Source of the DNA: Thermoplasmata archaeon M9B1D
GTDB lineage: Archaea; Thermoplasmatota; E2; DHVEG-1
DNA: 11,880 bases
Assembly: GCA_002900535.1 (NCBI GenBank)
Contig: MUGC01000036.1
Coordinates: forward strand, 1-11,880
Direction of reading: 5' to 3'
Part shown: piece after piece, positions 5,343 through 11,419 of the stretch
Position numbering within the stretch: position 1 is the first letter of the stretch
Layout: each line of letters begins with the position of its first letter
The notes under the pieces: model-generated
What the model saw: only the letters and a program-made list of their open reading frames with translations
What the model was told of the DNA's origin: nothing
Database searches by the model: none
Program-made: the position numbers and the translations under genes

Positions 5343-5515
5343 TTCTTCAATACAAGAAAATTTGGAAATGGAAAGGATTATCTTTATGGAGAAAAGGTTT
5401 ATATCATTTTGAGTTTGGTGGCAAAATCATTGCTTGCATGGTAGGTGTTTATTGGAACATTAAGACCCATGTAGATTATTTAAAAAATATCGCGGTCTTT
5501 ATAGCCATAAGGTAA
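5339..5515 (+). CDS. 58-aa Trp-rich basic protein coupled to the HTH gene
   Basis: I do not recognise this one. The ATG shares four bases with the stop of the regulator before it (ATGA at 5339-5342), the usual arrangement for translational coupling in an operon. The protein is basic and rich in Trp and Tyr at the start (KKIWKWKGLSLWRKG). It has a short hydrophobic stretch KIIACMVGVYW in the middle and ends hydrophobic (NIAVFIAIR). It could be a small membrane-associated partner of the regulator, or the remains of a longer gene. There is no separate ribosome binding site of note. The overlap is the main support for the frame. Confidence 0.5.
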   Translation: MILQYKKIWKWKGLSLWRKGLYHFEFGGKIIACMVGVYWNIKTHVDYLKNIAVFIAIR

Positions 5516-5856
5516 ATATCTTAATGTAATTTGCTAATTATTAATATAACTAGTAAAATATGACAAAAACAATAATTTCTTAAATTTATTTTATTTAAAT
5601 AAGAAACCGTTACCAAAAAGAATTTTCATTCTGGTTCCACTAGATGGCTCTAAAACGATTCGATAAGTTATAAAAATATATTACATATGATAGATATAGA
5701 GAGTACTAAATAGCGATATATTAATGCTCGAATCCCAATGCGGACATGACATCATCAAGCAGGTTATATATTAACACGATATTCAAACTACTTATTTTCA
5801 AACTGATTTGACATTTTGGCAGCGCAAGTATATATACTTAAAGGAACAAATAGTTA
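5516..5856. other. Gene-free stretch with one hairpin and a shared 15-bp motif
   Basis: I see no protein or RNA gene here. TTTCTTA (5576-5582) pairs with TAAGAAA (5600-5606) around an AT-rich loop and may end the transcript from 5019-5515. TCGAATCCCAATGCG (5728-5742) recurs with one change at 8411-8425, also outside genes. The TATA-like palindrome at its right end belongs to the next ORF. Confidence 0.5.
5826..5839 (+). promoter_or_regulatory. TATA box within a 14-bp palindrome
   Basis: AAGTATATATACTT is a perfect palindrome. Its centre lies about 25 bases before ATG 5857, the spacing of a TATA box for a leaderless message starting at or next to the ATG. Confidence 0.5.
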
Positions 5857-6051
5857 ATGGGATACCTAAAACTAATAAAATTATCCTTAAATTATTTTGG
5901 AAGTAAAATGATGAGAGAAAAAAGTTTAAAAAGATTATTAGGTAAACAATATAAAATGATTAAGAAAGAACCCGGCGATGAAAAAAATCATATAATTATA
6001 GGCGAAATCAAGCAGAGGGAATACAATAAGAAATTTATAATTATTGAATAA
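5857..6051 (+). CDS. 64-aa lysine-rich protein of unknown function
   Basis: No family is recognised. The chain begins MGYLKLIKLSLNYFGSKMM, has a strongly basic middle (REKSLKRLLGKQYKMIKKE) and ends in alternating hydrophobic and charged residues (HIIIGEIKQREYNKKFIIIE) that look like two beta-strands. A TATA box at the right distance for leaderless transcription supports the ATG; AAAGGA (about 5840-5845) is rather far for a ribosome binding site. Codon use is as AT-rich as its surroundings, so composition does not separate gene from background. It is plausible but not secure. Confidence 0.45.
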   Translation: MGYLKLIKLSLNYFGSKMMREKSLKRLLGKQYKMIKKEPGDEKNHIIIGEIKQREYNKKFIIIE

Positions 6052-6137
6052 AGTTATGGTATTTGCTGCTTAAGCATGAAAATAATCGTAGCAATAAAAC
6101 CATGGCAACAATGTAACATTTAAATGGAGAATTTTAA

Positions 6138-6296
6138 ATGATTAACATTAGATGTAAGAAATGTGGATGGAAGTTACCTTTTTCTTCCAGAGGGGCAAAA
6201 GATAGTGTACAGAATCGGGGTGAATCCAGTGTTAACTGTCCTAAATGTGGTGAGCTTTTAATTCAAAAAGGAGGTAAGAAGAACCAGTGGCACTAA
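6138..6296 (+). CDS. 52-aa zinc-ribbon protein
   Basis: Two Cys pairs, CKKC at residues 6-9 and CPKC at 34-37, each followed by Gly, make a one-zinc ribbon of 52 residues. The spacer carries SSRGAKDSVQNRGE, a polar loop, and the tail is basic (KGGKKNQWH). The CPKCGELL half resembles ribbons in RNA-polymerase-associated and nucleic-acid-binding proteins, but no specific family is evident. ATG 6138 follows GGAGA (6126-6130) at about 7 bases. A palindrome TGCTTAAGCA (6067-6076) lies upstream. It stands alone: the next gene is about 370 bases away. Confidence 0.65.
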   Translation: MINIRCKKCGWKLPFSSRGAKDSVQNRGESSVNCPKCGELLIQKGGKKNQWH

Positions 6297-6586
6297 TTGC
6301 ATATCTCTCTTGAGTAATGACACTGAAATAAAAGTATATAAAAAAGAAATTTTAGAAGATCTGGAAATTGGAGTCTTGTTAGATATTAAAAGTTAGTCAT
6401 GGAATCGTAAGTTCCGATATATACCTGTTTTAATTATTGTAGTATTTGTCTCCAGATCAAATTAAAGTATATGTAAATAGCATAAATAAGTTGTGTAAAA
6501 CCCTTCTTCTATAATGTATAGGAATCTATTTAAATAACCAATGATTGCCATTTTAACAAAAAAAGTAAAGATAAAAACTTCACATT
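6297..6586. other. Gene-free stretch before the cold-shock gene
   Basis: I see no gene I can support. A 28-codon frame starting TTG near 6310 lacks a ribosome binding site, and the minus strand offers only AT-rich low-complexity frames. Confidence 0.5.
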
Positions 6587-6623
6587 TTTCGTTTATTCGA
6601 TTTTTTTGAATTTTTATTTTTTT
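6587..6623 (+). promoter_or_regulatory. Upstream motif shared by both cold-shock genes, copy 1
   Basis: TTTCGTTTATTCGA (6587-6600), followed by T-runs broken by GAA and A, matches the sequence upstream of the other cold-shock gene (minus strand 10763-10727). The first 14 bases differ at one position, and both copies lie about 65-70 bases before the start codon. It includes TCG/CGA arms six bases apart. A common regulator or an upstream promoter element is likely. Confidence 0.55.
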
Positions 6624-6666
6624 CTTTTTTAAACCCAGCATATAAGAGCTGAGGAGGTGAAAAAGT

Positions 6667-6858
6667 ATGGAAGGAAAAATAAAATGGTATAACCCCATAA
6701 AAGGATTTGGATTCATCGTAGGTGAAGATGGAAAAGACATTTTTGTACATCAAACTGATATACCAACAGATGTGGAACTTAATGAAGATGATCCCGTTAA
6801 ATATGAAGTCGAACAATCAGAGAGAGGACCTAAAGCAAAAAACGTAAAAAAACTGTGA
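6667..6858 (+). CDS. Cold-shock domain protein (CspA family)
   Basis: 63 residues, a complete single cold-shock domain. It has both RNA-binding motifs, KGFGFI (residues 12-17, RNP1) and DIFVH (24-28, RNP2), plus the KWYN start and a GPKAKNV ending. Such proteins bind single-stranded RNA or DNA and melt RNA structure, acting as RNA chaperones in translation and cold adaptation. They are common in bacteria but patchy in archaea, so the lineage probably gained them by transfer. The ribosome binding site GGAGGTGA is near ideal. It is more acidic than its relative at 10678 (VELNEDDPVKYEVEQSE). TFB follows 75 bases later on the same strand. Confidence 0.95.
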   Translation: MEGKIKWYNPIKGFGFIVGEDGKDIFVHQTDIPTDVELNEDDPVKYEVEQSERGPKAKNVKKL

Positions 6859-6933
6859 ATTTCTTAATTAATTATCAATTTTATGCGTCTATTTTCTTTT
6901 CTTAATATTAAAAAGTTATTAGGTTTGATTTAA

Positions 6934-7875
6934 TTGAAAAACGAAAAAAAGAAACAAGATGAAATTGAAGAAACAATTAAATGCCCAAAATGTGGCAATA
7001 CACATCTAACTAAAGATTATTCTAGAGCCGAGCTATTCTGCGAAAAATGTGGGCTTGTAATCGATGCAGATATTATTGATCAAGGCCCAGAATGGCGAGC
7101 ATTTGATAGTGACCAACGTGAGAAAAAAGCTCGAACGGGTTCTCCGACGACTTATACACTTCATGATAAAGGTCTTTCTACTACAATTAGTTGGCAAAAT
7201 AGAGATGCATATGGTCACTCCATTCCAACAAGAAATAGAGCTCAACTTTACAGATTAAGAAAATGGCATACTAGAACCAGAATCAGCGATGGAACTGAAA
7301 GAAACCTTTCGCTTGCTCTTTCTTCTCTTGATAGAATGTCATCAATGTTAAATCTTCCTAGAAATATAAGGGAAACTGCAGCTATGATATACAGAAAAGC
7401 AGCAAGACAAAAGTTAACCCGTGGTAGAACTATTGAAGGTATTACCGCTGCAGTATTATATGCTGCTTGTAGGCAATGTAACGTACCACGAACTCTTGAA
7501 GAAATCAGCAGAGTATCACAAATCAAGAAGAAAGAAGTAGGAAGAAATTATAGAAACATTTCACGTAAATTAAAGTTAAAGTTACTACCTACTATGCCCC
7601 AGTATTATATTTCAAGATTTTGCAGCCAACTAAAACTTAGTAGTGATGTTCAGATAAAATCAATAGAAATATTAAAAAAAGCATCAAATGAAGAACTTAC
7701 AAGTGGCAGGGGTCCTACGGGAATGGCTGCAGCAGCTATATATATTGCATCTGTTCTTTGCGGAGAACTTATAACACAAAGAGAAGTATCTGAAATCTCA
7801 GGTGTAACTGAAGTTACAATACGTAATCGTTACAAAGAAATCGCAAAAAAGTTAGATGTCGGTATTTTAACATAA
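6934..7875 (+). CDS. tfb: Transcription initiation factor B (TFB)
   Basis: 313 residues, full length for TFB, the archaeal TFIIB. The N-terminal zinc ribbon has Cys 17, 20, 36 and 39 (CPKC, CEKC). The B-reader region follows (DQGPEWRAFDSDQ, about 50-62). Two cyclin-like repeats (about 120-200 and 215-305) include RGRTIEGITAAVLYAACRQC and SGRGPTGMAAAAIYIASVL. The last contains the HTH that reads the BRE (REVSEISGVTEVTIRNRYKE). TFB binds TBP on the TATA box, recruits RNA polymerase and sets the start site. The start is TTG 6934, preceded by AGGTTTGAT; no in-frame ATG or GTG exists before the ribbon. The HDKGLSTTISWQNRDAYG linker recalls Thermoplasmata TFBs, by memory only. Confidence 0.97.
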   Translation: MKNEKKKQDEIEETIKCPKCGNTHLTKDYSRAELFCEKCGLVIDADIIDQGPEWRAFDSDQREKKARTGSPTTYTLHDKGLSTTISWQNRDAYGHSIPTRNRAQLYRLRKWHTRTRISDGTERNLSLALSSLDRMSSMLNLPRNIRETAAMIYRKAARQKLTRGRTIEGITAAVLYAACRQCNVPRTLEEISRVSQIKKKEVGRNYRNISRKLKLKLLPTMPQYYISRFCSQLKLSSDVQIKSIEILKKASNEELTSGRGPTGMAAAAIYIASVLCGELITQREVSEISGVTEVTIRNRYKEIAKKLDVGILT

Positions 7876-7951
7876 TAAAAAGTATAGAATTAAAACATGC
7901 AAACCTATTTAAGCAATATAAACAGTATGGTAATTAAGAAAGAAATAGAAA

Positions 7952-8004
7952 TTTGAGTTTTCATCTCAAAATAAGAGGATGGATTTGATTTTTTTATTTT
8001 TTTT
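7952..8004 (+). terminator. Hairpin plus T-rich tract after TFB
   Basis: TTTGAG (7952-7957) pairs with CTCAAA (7965-7970), and a long T-rich tract with runs of 7 and 8 T follows at about 7987-8004. T-rich tracts are the main archaeal terminator signal. Confidence 0.5.
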
Positions 8005-8054
8005 AGAGAACATAACTAAAAATATAATTACAATGAGTTAAAAACTAAGAAAAT

Positions 8055-8097
8055 GAGATAATCGAAGTACTAAGGACGATTATATCGCCTAGATCTC
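8055..8097 (+). promoter_or_regulatory. Bulged stem-loop in the leader of the small zinc-finger gene
   Basis: GAGAT (8055-8059) pairs with ATCTC (8093-8097), and inside it AATCG (8060-8064) pairs with CGATT (8077-8081), leaving an asymmetric bulge of 11 bases. It ends 6 bases before the AGGAGG ribosome binding site at 8104-8109. An AT-rich box near 8019-8031 could start a transcript at about 8050, which would place the structure in the 5' leader. Confidence 0.35.
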
Positions 8098-8119
8098 TTT
8101 TTTAGGAGGAAAAATAGAA

Positions 8120-8287
8120 ATGAAAACATGCGAGTTTTGTGGGGAAAAAATTGGCTTATTGACAGTAAGGTATAGATGGGTAGATAAAAAAAATAACAGA
8201 GCAATGCATGATAAATGCTATGAAAAATATATGAGTGAATCTCCAGAAAAAAGAAAACAAAAACATAAAACAAAAAAAGAAAAATAA
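8120..8287 (+). CDS. 55-aa zinc-finger protein (CxxC...HxxC) with lysine tail
   Basis: 55 residues. CEFC at residues 4-7, followed by GE, and HDKC at 30-33, followed by Y, give a Cys3-His zinc site with a 22-residue spacer carrying VRYRWVDKK. This is a treble-clef or LIM-like half-finger layout. The last 15 residues are almost all Lys with Arg, Gln and His (KRKQKHKTKKEK), typical of nucleic-acid contact. ATG 8120 follows AGGAGG with normal spacing. It lies after TFB but has its own leader. The convergent 250-base gap to the next gene (minus strand) shows nothing else. Function unknown; its Cys pattern resembles the genes at 3860 and 11465. Confidence 0.75.
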   Translation: MKTCEFCGEKIGLLTVRYRWVDKKNNRAMHDKCYEKYMSESPEKRKQKHKTKKEK

Positions 8288-8537
8288 TTAAAAAAATTTC
8301 ATCAAAATGAATATGTTTTATGTAAAAGAAATATTAGATTCATTGTTGAACCTTTGTATAATCTGCCCTTATGAAGATAAGTAAATTTTAAAATGGTCCC
8401 ATAATTGAGATCGAATCCCTATGCGATCGTAAAATTATCAATCATGATATTAAATTATGTATTTGTCAGAAAGATGTGAGAATAATTGAGTATACTAATT
8501 TTCTGATAGAATAGTAGTCTTCGTTTGTATTTTTTGT

Positions 8538-8780
8538 TTAGCCGCTTTTTTTGCATTTTGAATGTTTTGTTTTTTCAAGGAAATGATCGATCCATACTGC
8601 TTTAACACTTGGTATAGTCTCATTTTCAATCAGTTTTAAAATATACTTTTGTTCTTTTGTCGTCGCCAGTTTTTTAAGCGCTGAAATACTAATCCAAGTG
8701 ACTTCTTTAACTTGGTAATCTTTTGGATGAAATAGATTCCTTAGCCAAGTTTTTTGTTTCTTCTTTGTATCATGTTTCAT
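8538..8780 (-). CDS. 80-aa basic protein overlapping eS17
   Basis: No family is recognised. The gene starts inside the last codons of eS17 (11-base overlap) with AAGGA 8 bases before ATG 8780, so it is the last gene of the TBP-eS17 operon and probably translationally coupled. The chain has a basic start (KHDTKKKQKTWLRNLF), a central VKEVTWISISALKKLATTKE that looks like strand plus helix, then helices around KYILKLIENE and AVWIDHFLEK, and a Lys- and Cys-containing tail. Position and charge suggest a role near ribosome or nucleic acid, but that is inference only. Confidence 0.75.
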   Translation of the reverse strand: MKHDTKKKQKTWLRNLFHPKDYQVKEVTWISISALKKLATTKEQKYILKLIENETIPSVKAVWIDHFLEKTKHSKCKKSG

Positions 8781-8991
8781 AATTATATTCCTTCTTTTGA
8801 GTTTTTTTAGTTGCTAAAAGTCTTGTAATATATCCAGCAATACTATTCCTTATTATATTACTATCAAAATCAGCCACCTCTGCGACCTTCTTTTTATTAT
8901 GCTGAAAATCACTAGCAACAAATTCATCTGGATGCATACTGAGAAGTTCTTTGGCTACACGTTTTATGTAAGTTGGTCTTATATTTCCCAT
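8770..8991 (-). CDS. rps17e: 30S ribosomal protein eS17
   Basis: 73 residues. The start MGNIRPTYIKRVAKELLSMH followed by PDEF is the family signature of eS17, and NKKKVAEVADFDSNIIRNSI then AGYITRLLA complete the domain. eS17 is a small-subunit protein shared by archaea and eukaryotes, located in the head of the 30S. Length is close to the usual 60-75 residues. ATG 8991 follows GGTGAT at 5 bases. It lies 37 bases after TBP on the same strand, and the next gene overlaps its 3' end, so the three are one transcription unit. Confidence 0.95.
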   Translation of the reverse strand: MGNIRPTYIKRVAKELLSMHPDEFVASDFQHNKKKVAEVADFDSNIIRNSIAGYITRLLATKKTQKKEYNYET

Positions 8992-9028
8992 TTCTTATCA
9001 CCATCTGCTGTAAAGAAAAAAAGATGCT

Positions 9029-9565
9029 CTAGTAGTGAAGCAGCCCAAAGGAAGTAAGCTCTTCCGACAGCTTCTCCACTGCTTTTGATGCATCTTCAAT
9101 ACTTCTTACGCCAGCGCAAACTATTTTACCAGAACTAAAGAGTAACATAGCTACTTTAGGTTCTTTTATCCAATAAACAAGTCCTGGAAATTGTTCAGGT
9201 TCGTATTCTACGTTTTCTAAACCTAAACCTGTAGCTGTTTCAGTAAGGTTAAGCTCACCTCCCAAGTCAGCCGTAGCTACTATATTCTGAATGATTATCT
9301 CGGGATTCTTATATATCTCGATATTAAGTTTATTGAGTTTCTCTGCTATTATATTAACAGCTTTATGTACATCTTCAATGTTCTTTGCACCAGTACAATT
9401 GGCTTTACCACTTGTAAAAAGAAGCGTAGCTGTTTTTGGTTTGTCTAATCTATAAACTAAACCAGGGAATTGTTCAGGTTCATATTCTGCACCTTCTAAT
9501 GATTGTGCTATTAAATCCAAATCTAACTTTTCAGCAAATTTGGTAGATGCTACAATATTTTCCAC
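9029..9565 (-). CDS. tbp: TATA-box-binding protein (TBP)
   Basis: 178 residues with the two pseudo-symmetric halves of the TBP saddle. Each carries NIVAxxxxxxxLxL, then YEPEQFPGLVY, then LLFxSGK and an AG/TGAK-like turn. TBP binds the TATA box, bends DNA and recruits TFB. The protein ends LTSFGLLHY, without the acidic tail seen in many archaeal TBPs. GTG 9565 is the only canonical in-frame start, but the codons before it (ATA ATA GAA GTC ATA) read IIEVI, which continues the normal TBP strand. An ATG at 9587 would join them if a T-run at 9584-9581 were one base shorter. The true N-terminus is therefore probably upstream of GTG. It is cotranscribed with the 64-aa gene before it and eS17 after it. 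Confidence 0.96.
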   Translation of the reverse strand: MENIVASTKFAEKLDLDLIAQSLEGAEYEPEQFPGLVYRLDKPKTATLLFTSGKANCTGAKNIEDVHKAVNIIAEKLNKLNIEIYKNPEIIIQNIVATADLGGELNLTETATGLGLENVEYEPEQFPGLVYWIKEPKVAMLLFSSGKIVCAGVRSIEDASKAVEKLSEELTSFGLLHY

Positions 9566-9585
9566 TATGACTTCTATTATAAAAC

Positions 9586-9594
9586 ATCACTTCC
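9586..9594 (-). promoter_or_regulatory. Ribosome binding site of tbp that points at an ATA codon
   Basis: GGAAGTGAT on the minus strand differs at one position from the ideal GGAGGTGAT used by neighbours. It is 20 bases before the annotated GTG but only 5 bases before ATA ATA (9580-9575). In eS17 the same core is 5 bases before ATG. Confidence 0.5.
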
Positions 9595-9606
9595 TGATAA
9601 ACATTG

Positions 9607-9801
9607 CTAGTTCATGTTTTCCTTCTTTTTCACTTTATCTAAGTATCGCCAACTATAATTTGGGTATCTCATTGCTTTGAAATCATTTAAAAAATCGTTA
9701 AATGCATTTGAATTACGGAAACGGATTACTCTTTTTACATCTCCTGTTTTTTCATTAATTAATTCGATCACTTTTTTATCTTTATTTCCAACCCTTACCA
9801 T
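9607..9801 (-). CDS. 64-aa conserved-looking protein upstream of TBP
   Basis: No family is recognised. The chain reads as beta-strands then helix: VIELINEKTGDVKRVIRFRN, then NAFNDFLNDFKAMRYPNYSW, then a basic tail RYLDKVKKKENMN. The compact strand-turn-strand-helix order and high content of ordered residues suggest a real folded domain. ATG 9801 follows AGGTAGGTG upstream, and TBP begins about 12-40 bases after its stop, so it heads the TBP operon. An inverted repeat TTCTTTC/GAAAGAA (9836-9842 with 9855-9861) lies in its upstream region. The 262-base gap back to Alba contains no gene I can support. Its place before TBP hints at an information-processing role, by inference. Confidence 0.75.
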   Translation of the reverse strand: MVRVGNKDKKVIELINEKTGDVKRVIRFRNSNAFNDFLNDFKAMRYPNYSWRYLDKVKKKENMN

Positions 9802-10063
9802 TTTCTTTATGCACCTACCTACAATCTTTTAATTATTCTTTCTTTGAATTTTCCGAAAGAAGCATAAGTTTATTTTCCCATACTATTATCAACTCTTAAT
9901 ATTCTCCAAGAATAGTTCTTTCTTTAGATCAGATTATACTCAACTTATTCTTTTTAAATTCAATATACGGAGAGATTATTTTAAGATGAAGAAAAAAAGA
10001 AAGATTTAGAGTAATTCGTTTATTTTTTCCGAATGTATTTTGTTGGGTTCTATCTCAGGTTTT

Positions 10064-10384
10064 TTAAATCGTTGTAAGGCTTATTTCAATTGATGATACA
10101 TTTGATTCTCTGCCTTCTTCGTTGGTCACGCTTTCTGTACCAATGATTATGTTTTTTATTTTTGCGTTTGTTATAAACCTATTTCGCACAATTTCTGCGG
10201 TATCAACTGCGGTGCTAATTGATCTGCCTCTTGCTTTTAAGATTACTTCCTTTGAACCGTTTCCATTGAACTCTGTAACTACAGCTAGAACATAGCTCAT
10301 TGACGGTTTCTTTCCAATATAGATTACCTTTTCATCTATTCTCTTGTCTTCAGTTGTTGTTTTTTTAGTTGTTTTTTCTGTCAT
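10064..10384 (-). CDS. albA: Chromatin protein Alba
   Basis: 106 residues, slightly long because of a Thr/Lys-rich N-terminal tail (MTEKTTKKTTTEDKR). The core VIYIGKKPSMSYVLAVVTEF carries the paired lysines (25 and 26) equivalent to the DNA-contacting and acetylated lysines of Sulfolobus Alba. KARGRSISTAVDTAEIVRNR is the second hallmark. Alba dimers coat and bridge DNA, and some also bind RNA. ATG 10384 follows GGAGAG, and an AT-rich box at about 10402-10415 may be its promoter. It lies 93 bases after the cold-shock gene on the same strand. Confidence 0.95.
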   Translation of the reverse strand: MTEKTTKKTTTEDKRIDEKVIYIGKKPSMSYVLAVVTEFNGNGSKEVILKARGRSISTAVDTAEIVRNRFITNAKIKNIIIGTESVTNEEGRESNVSSIEISLTTI

Positions 10385-10477
10385 TTTTTCTCTCCGTTCA
10401 TTATTTAAATGTTTAATTGCAATCTTAGCTTTTAATTTAGATTTCGTTTAACTTATACATGGTTTATTACCACATAT

Positions 10478-10678
10478 TTAAGTCGTTTTCAGCTTTTTTA
10501 CATTGGTCGCTCGTTGTCCACGATCAGAATCTTCGATTTCGTATTCAACTTGATCTCCTTCATTGAGACCTGCTCCCATTGGTATAGCTGTTCTGTGAAC
10601 AAAAATATCTGTTCCGTCTTCGTTTGATATGAAGCCAAATCCTTTCATATCATTGTACCATTTTACTGTTCCTTTCAT
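10478..10678 (-). CDS. Cold-shock domain protein (CspA family), second copy
   Basis: 66 residues with KGFGFI (12-17) and DIFVH (24-28), identical in position to the paralogue at 6667. About two thirds of the residues agree by eye. The surface differs: this copy has GAGLNEGDQVEYEIEDSDRG, closer to bacterial CspA, and ends KKLKTT. It should bind single-stranded nucleic acid as an RNA chaperone. The ribosome binding site GGAGGTGA is 7 bases from ATG 10678. TAGAC/GTCTA arms lie in the leader just before it. The two paralogues lie on opposite strands about 4 kb apart and share an upstream motif. Confidence 0.95.
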   Translation of the reverse strand: MKGTVKWYNDMKGFGFISNEDGTDIFVHRTAIPMGAGLNEGDQVEYEIEDSDRGQRATNVKKLKTT

Positions 10679-10726
10679 TTGTTTGTCACCTCCTTAGACT
10701 ATTGTGTCTAGGTTGAGTAAAAGAGC

Positions 10727-10763
10727 AAAAAATATAAAATCTCAAAAATTCGGATAAACGAAA
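10727..10763 (-). promoter_or_regulatory. Upstream motif shared by both cold-shock genes, copy 2
   Basis: On the minus strand TTTCGTTTATCCGA (10763-10750) and the following T-rich tract, broken by GAG and A, parallel 6587-6623. TTTTATATTTTT inside it (about 10727-10738) can serve as TATA box, giving a start near 10710. Confidence 0.55.
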
Positions 10764-10843
10764 TTATGAAACAATTATCTTTATTCTTTTCTATTGCTAT
10801 ATACAATGTTCTATCTTAAATAGTTATCTACAAAGGATTTCTG

Positions 10844-10870
10844 AAGCCGTTGGAGGGAGTATAGTGTTTA
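10844..10870 (+). repeat. 27-bp partner of 4032-4058
   Basis: Begins AAGCCG and agrees with 4032-4058 at 20 of 27 positions without gaps. One base separates it from copy 2 of the 82-bp element. Copy 1 has only a loose equivalent (TGCTAGGGAAACAATA at 4881-4896). Confidence 0.4.
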
Positions 10871-10871
10871 A

Positions 10872-10953
10872 GTCTATTTCTAGCTTAACCGATTATCAAC
10901 TGCGACCATATATACTATATAACGTATACAGTTATTGTCAGAGTTTCCTCTTA
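10872..10953 (+). repeat. 82-bp intergenic element, copy 2
   Basis: Same orientation as copy 1, and the invariant 26-base core is at 10890-10915. AACTG/CAGTT and TATAC/GTATA give a nested hairpin that is slightly better than in copy 1. AGAGTTTCCTCT forms the same small hairpin. No protein gene follows closely on this strand, so if it is a promoter its product is unknown. Confidence 0.7.
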
Positions 10954-11086
10954 AAATGTGGGGGATTTAAGGGGAATCAATTCCTGATTTAGGTAAAGTT
11001 ATCACAAAAAAGGACTTTGTTCGTTATCGTTTCATTGAAAAAAAAGGTTTTATTTATTAAAAAGTGAGTTTCTAATTGTGAATAAA

Positions 11087-11233
11087 TTAATTATTTTCAA
11101 AATAATTACCGGAAATATATTTTAGTAATTCCTCTAAGTTTTGATTGGTTGTTTTACTATTGGTTTTATTTTTTAATCTACTTAATCCTTCTATAGCTAT
11201 TTGGATTAATTCTCTAAATTCTTCTTCTTCCAT
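11087..11233 (-). CDS. 48-aa acidic-start helical protein
   Basis: No family is recognised. MEEEEFRELIQIAIEGLSRL forms an amphipathic helix, then a polar Lys/Thr/Asn linker, then a second helix NLEELLKYISGNYF. A helical hairpin or coiled-coil dimer is likely. ATG 11245, four codons upstream in frame, is an alternative start; neither has a good ribosome binding site, so a leaderless message is possible. It lies about 90 bases after the 44-aa zinc-finger gene on the same strand and may be the last member of that small-gene run. Confidence 0.45.
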   Translation of the reverse strand: MEEEEFRELIQIAIEGLSRLKNKTNSKTTNQNLEELLKYISGNYFENN

Positions 11234-11263
11234 TATTAATACCATCTTTAAGGAGTGCATAAA

Positions 11264-11419
11264 ATGTATAGTATTATGCTTGCATTTTTGATATGTGTTT
11301 GCTTTTTATTTTTATTAGGTTTGTTATCTATTATTTATGGTGCTCTTGTTCTTTTTTCTCCCAGCACTCGTTACAACATAATAAATGTGTTCCATCTGGA
11401 GAATCCAAATATTTTTTAG
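11264..11419 (+). CDS. Possible 51-aa single-span membrane peptide
   Basis: ATG 11264 follows AAGGAG at a good spacing. The peptide has one long hydrophobic segment, MLAFLICVCFLFLLGLLSII, then a polar tail. It runs opposite to, and overlaps, the zinc-finger gene at 11331-11465, whose Cys pattern is stronger evidence for coding. T-rich antisense of a Lys-rich region readily yields hydrophobic frames, so this may be spurious. Confidence 0.2.
   Translation: MYSIMLAFLICVCFLFLLGLLSIIYGALVLFSPSTRYNIINVFHLENPNIF

Larger units (their letters stand above)
10679..11086. other. 408-base stretch without a protein gene
   Basis: It holds the cold-shock promoter motif, a 16-base direct repeat TCTATCTTAAATAGTT (10810-10825; again at 11690-11705), the 27-bp partner of 4032-4058 and copy 2 of the 82-bp element. 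No open frame with a ribosome binding site is visible on either strand. Confidence 0.5.

Noticed and set aside
5720..5745. tRNA T-arm-like CTCGAATCC
   Set aside because: The flanking bases do not pair as a T-stem and no acceptor, D or anticodon arm fits upstream. The similar site at 8411 fails in the same way.
6310..6396. 28-codon frame starting TTG after the zinc-ribbon gene
   Set aside because: No ribosome binding site at usable distance and no homology that I can see.
6462..6816. Two Phe-rich minus-strand frames opposite the cold-shock gene and its leader
   Set aside because: Low-complexity antisense frames over an A-rich region and an unmistakable cold-shock domain.
10014..10034. Third version of the cold-shock motif (ATTCG...CGAAT with TTCGTTTATT)
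   Set aside because: It has a 4-5 base insertion relative to the other two and lies downstream of Alba, not before a gene. AT-rich background makes it a likely chance match.
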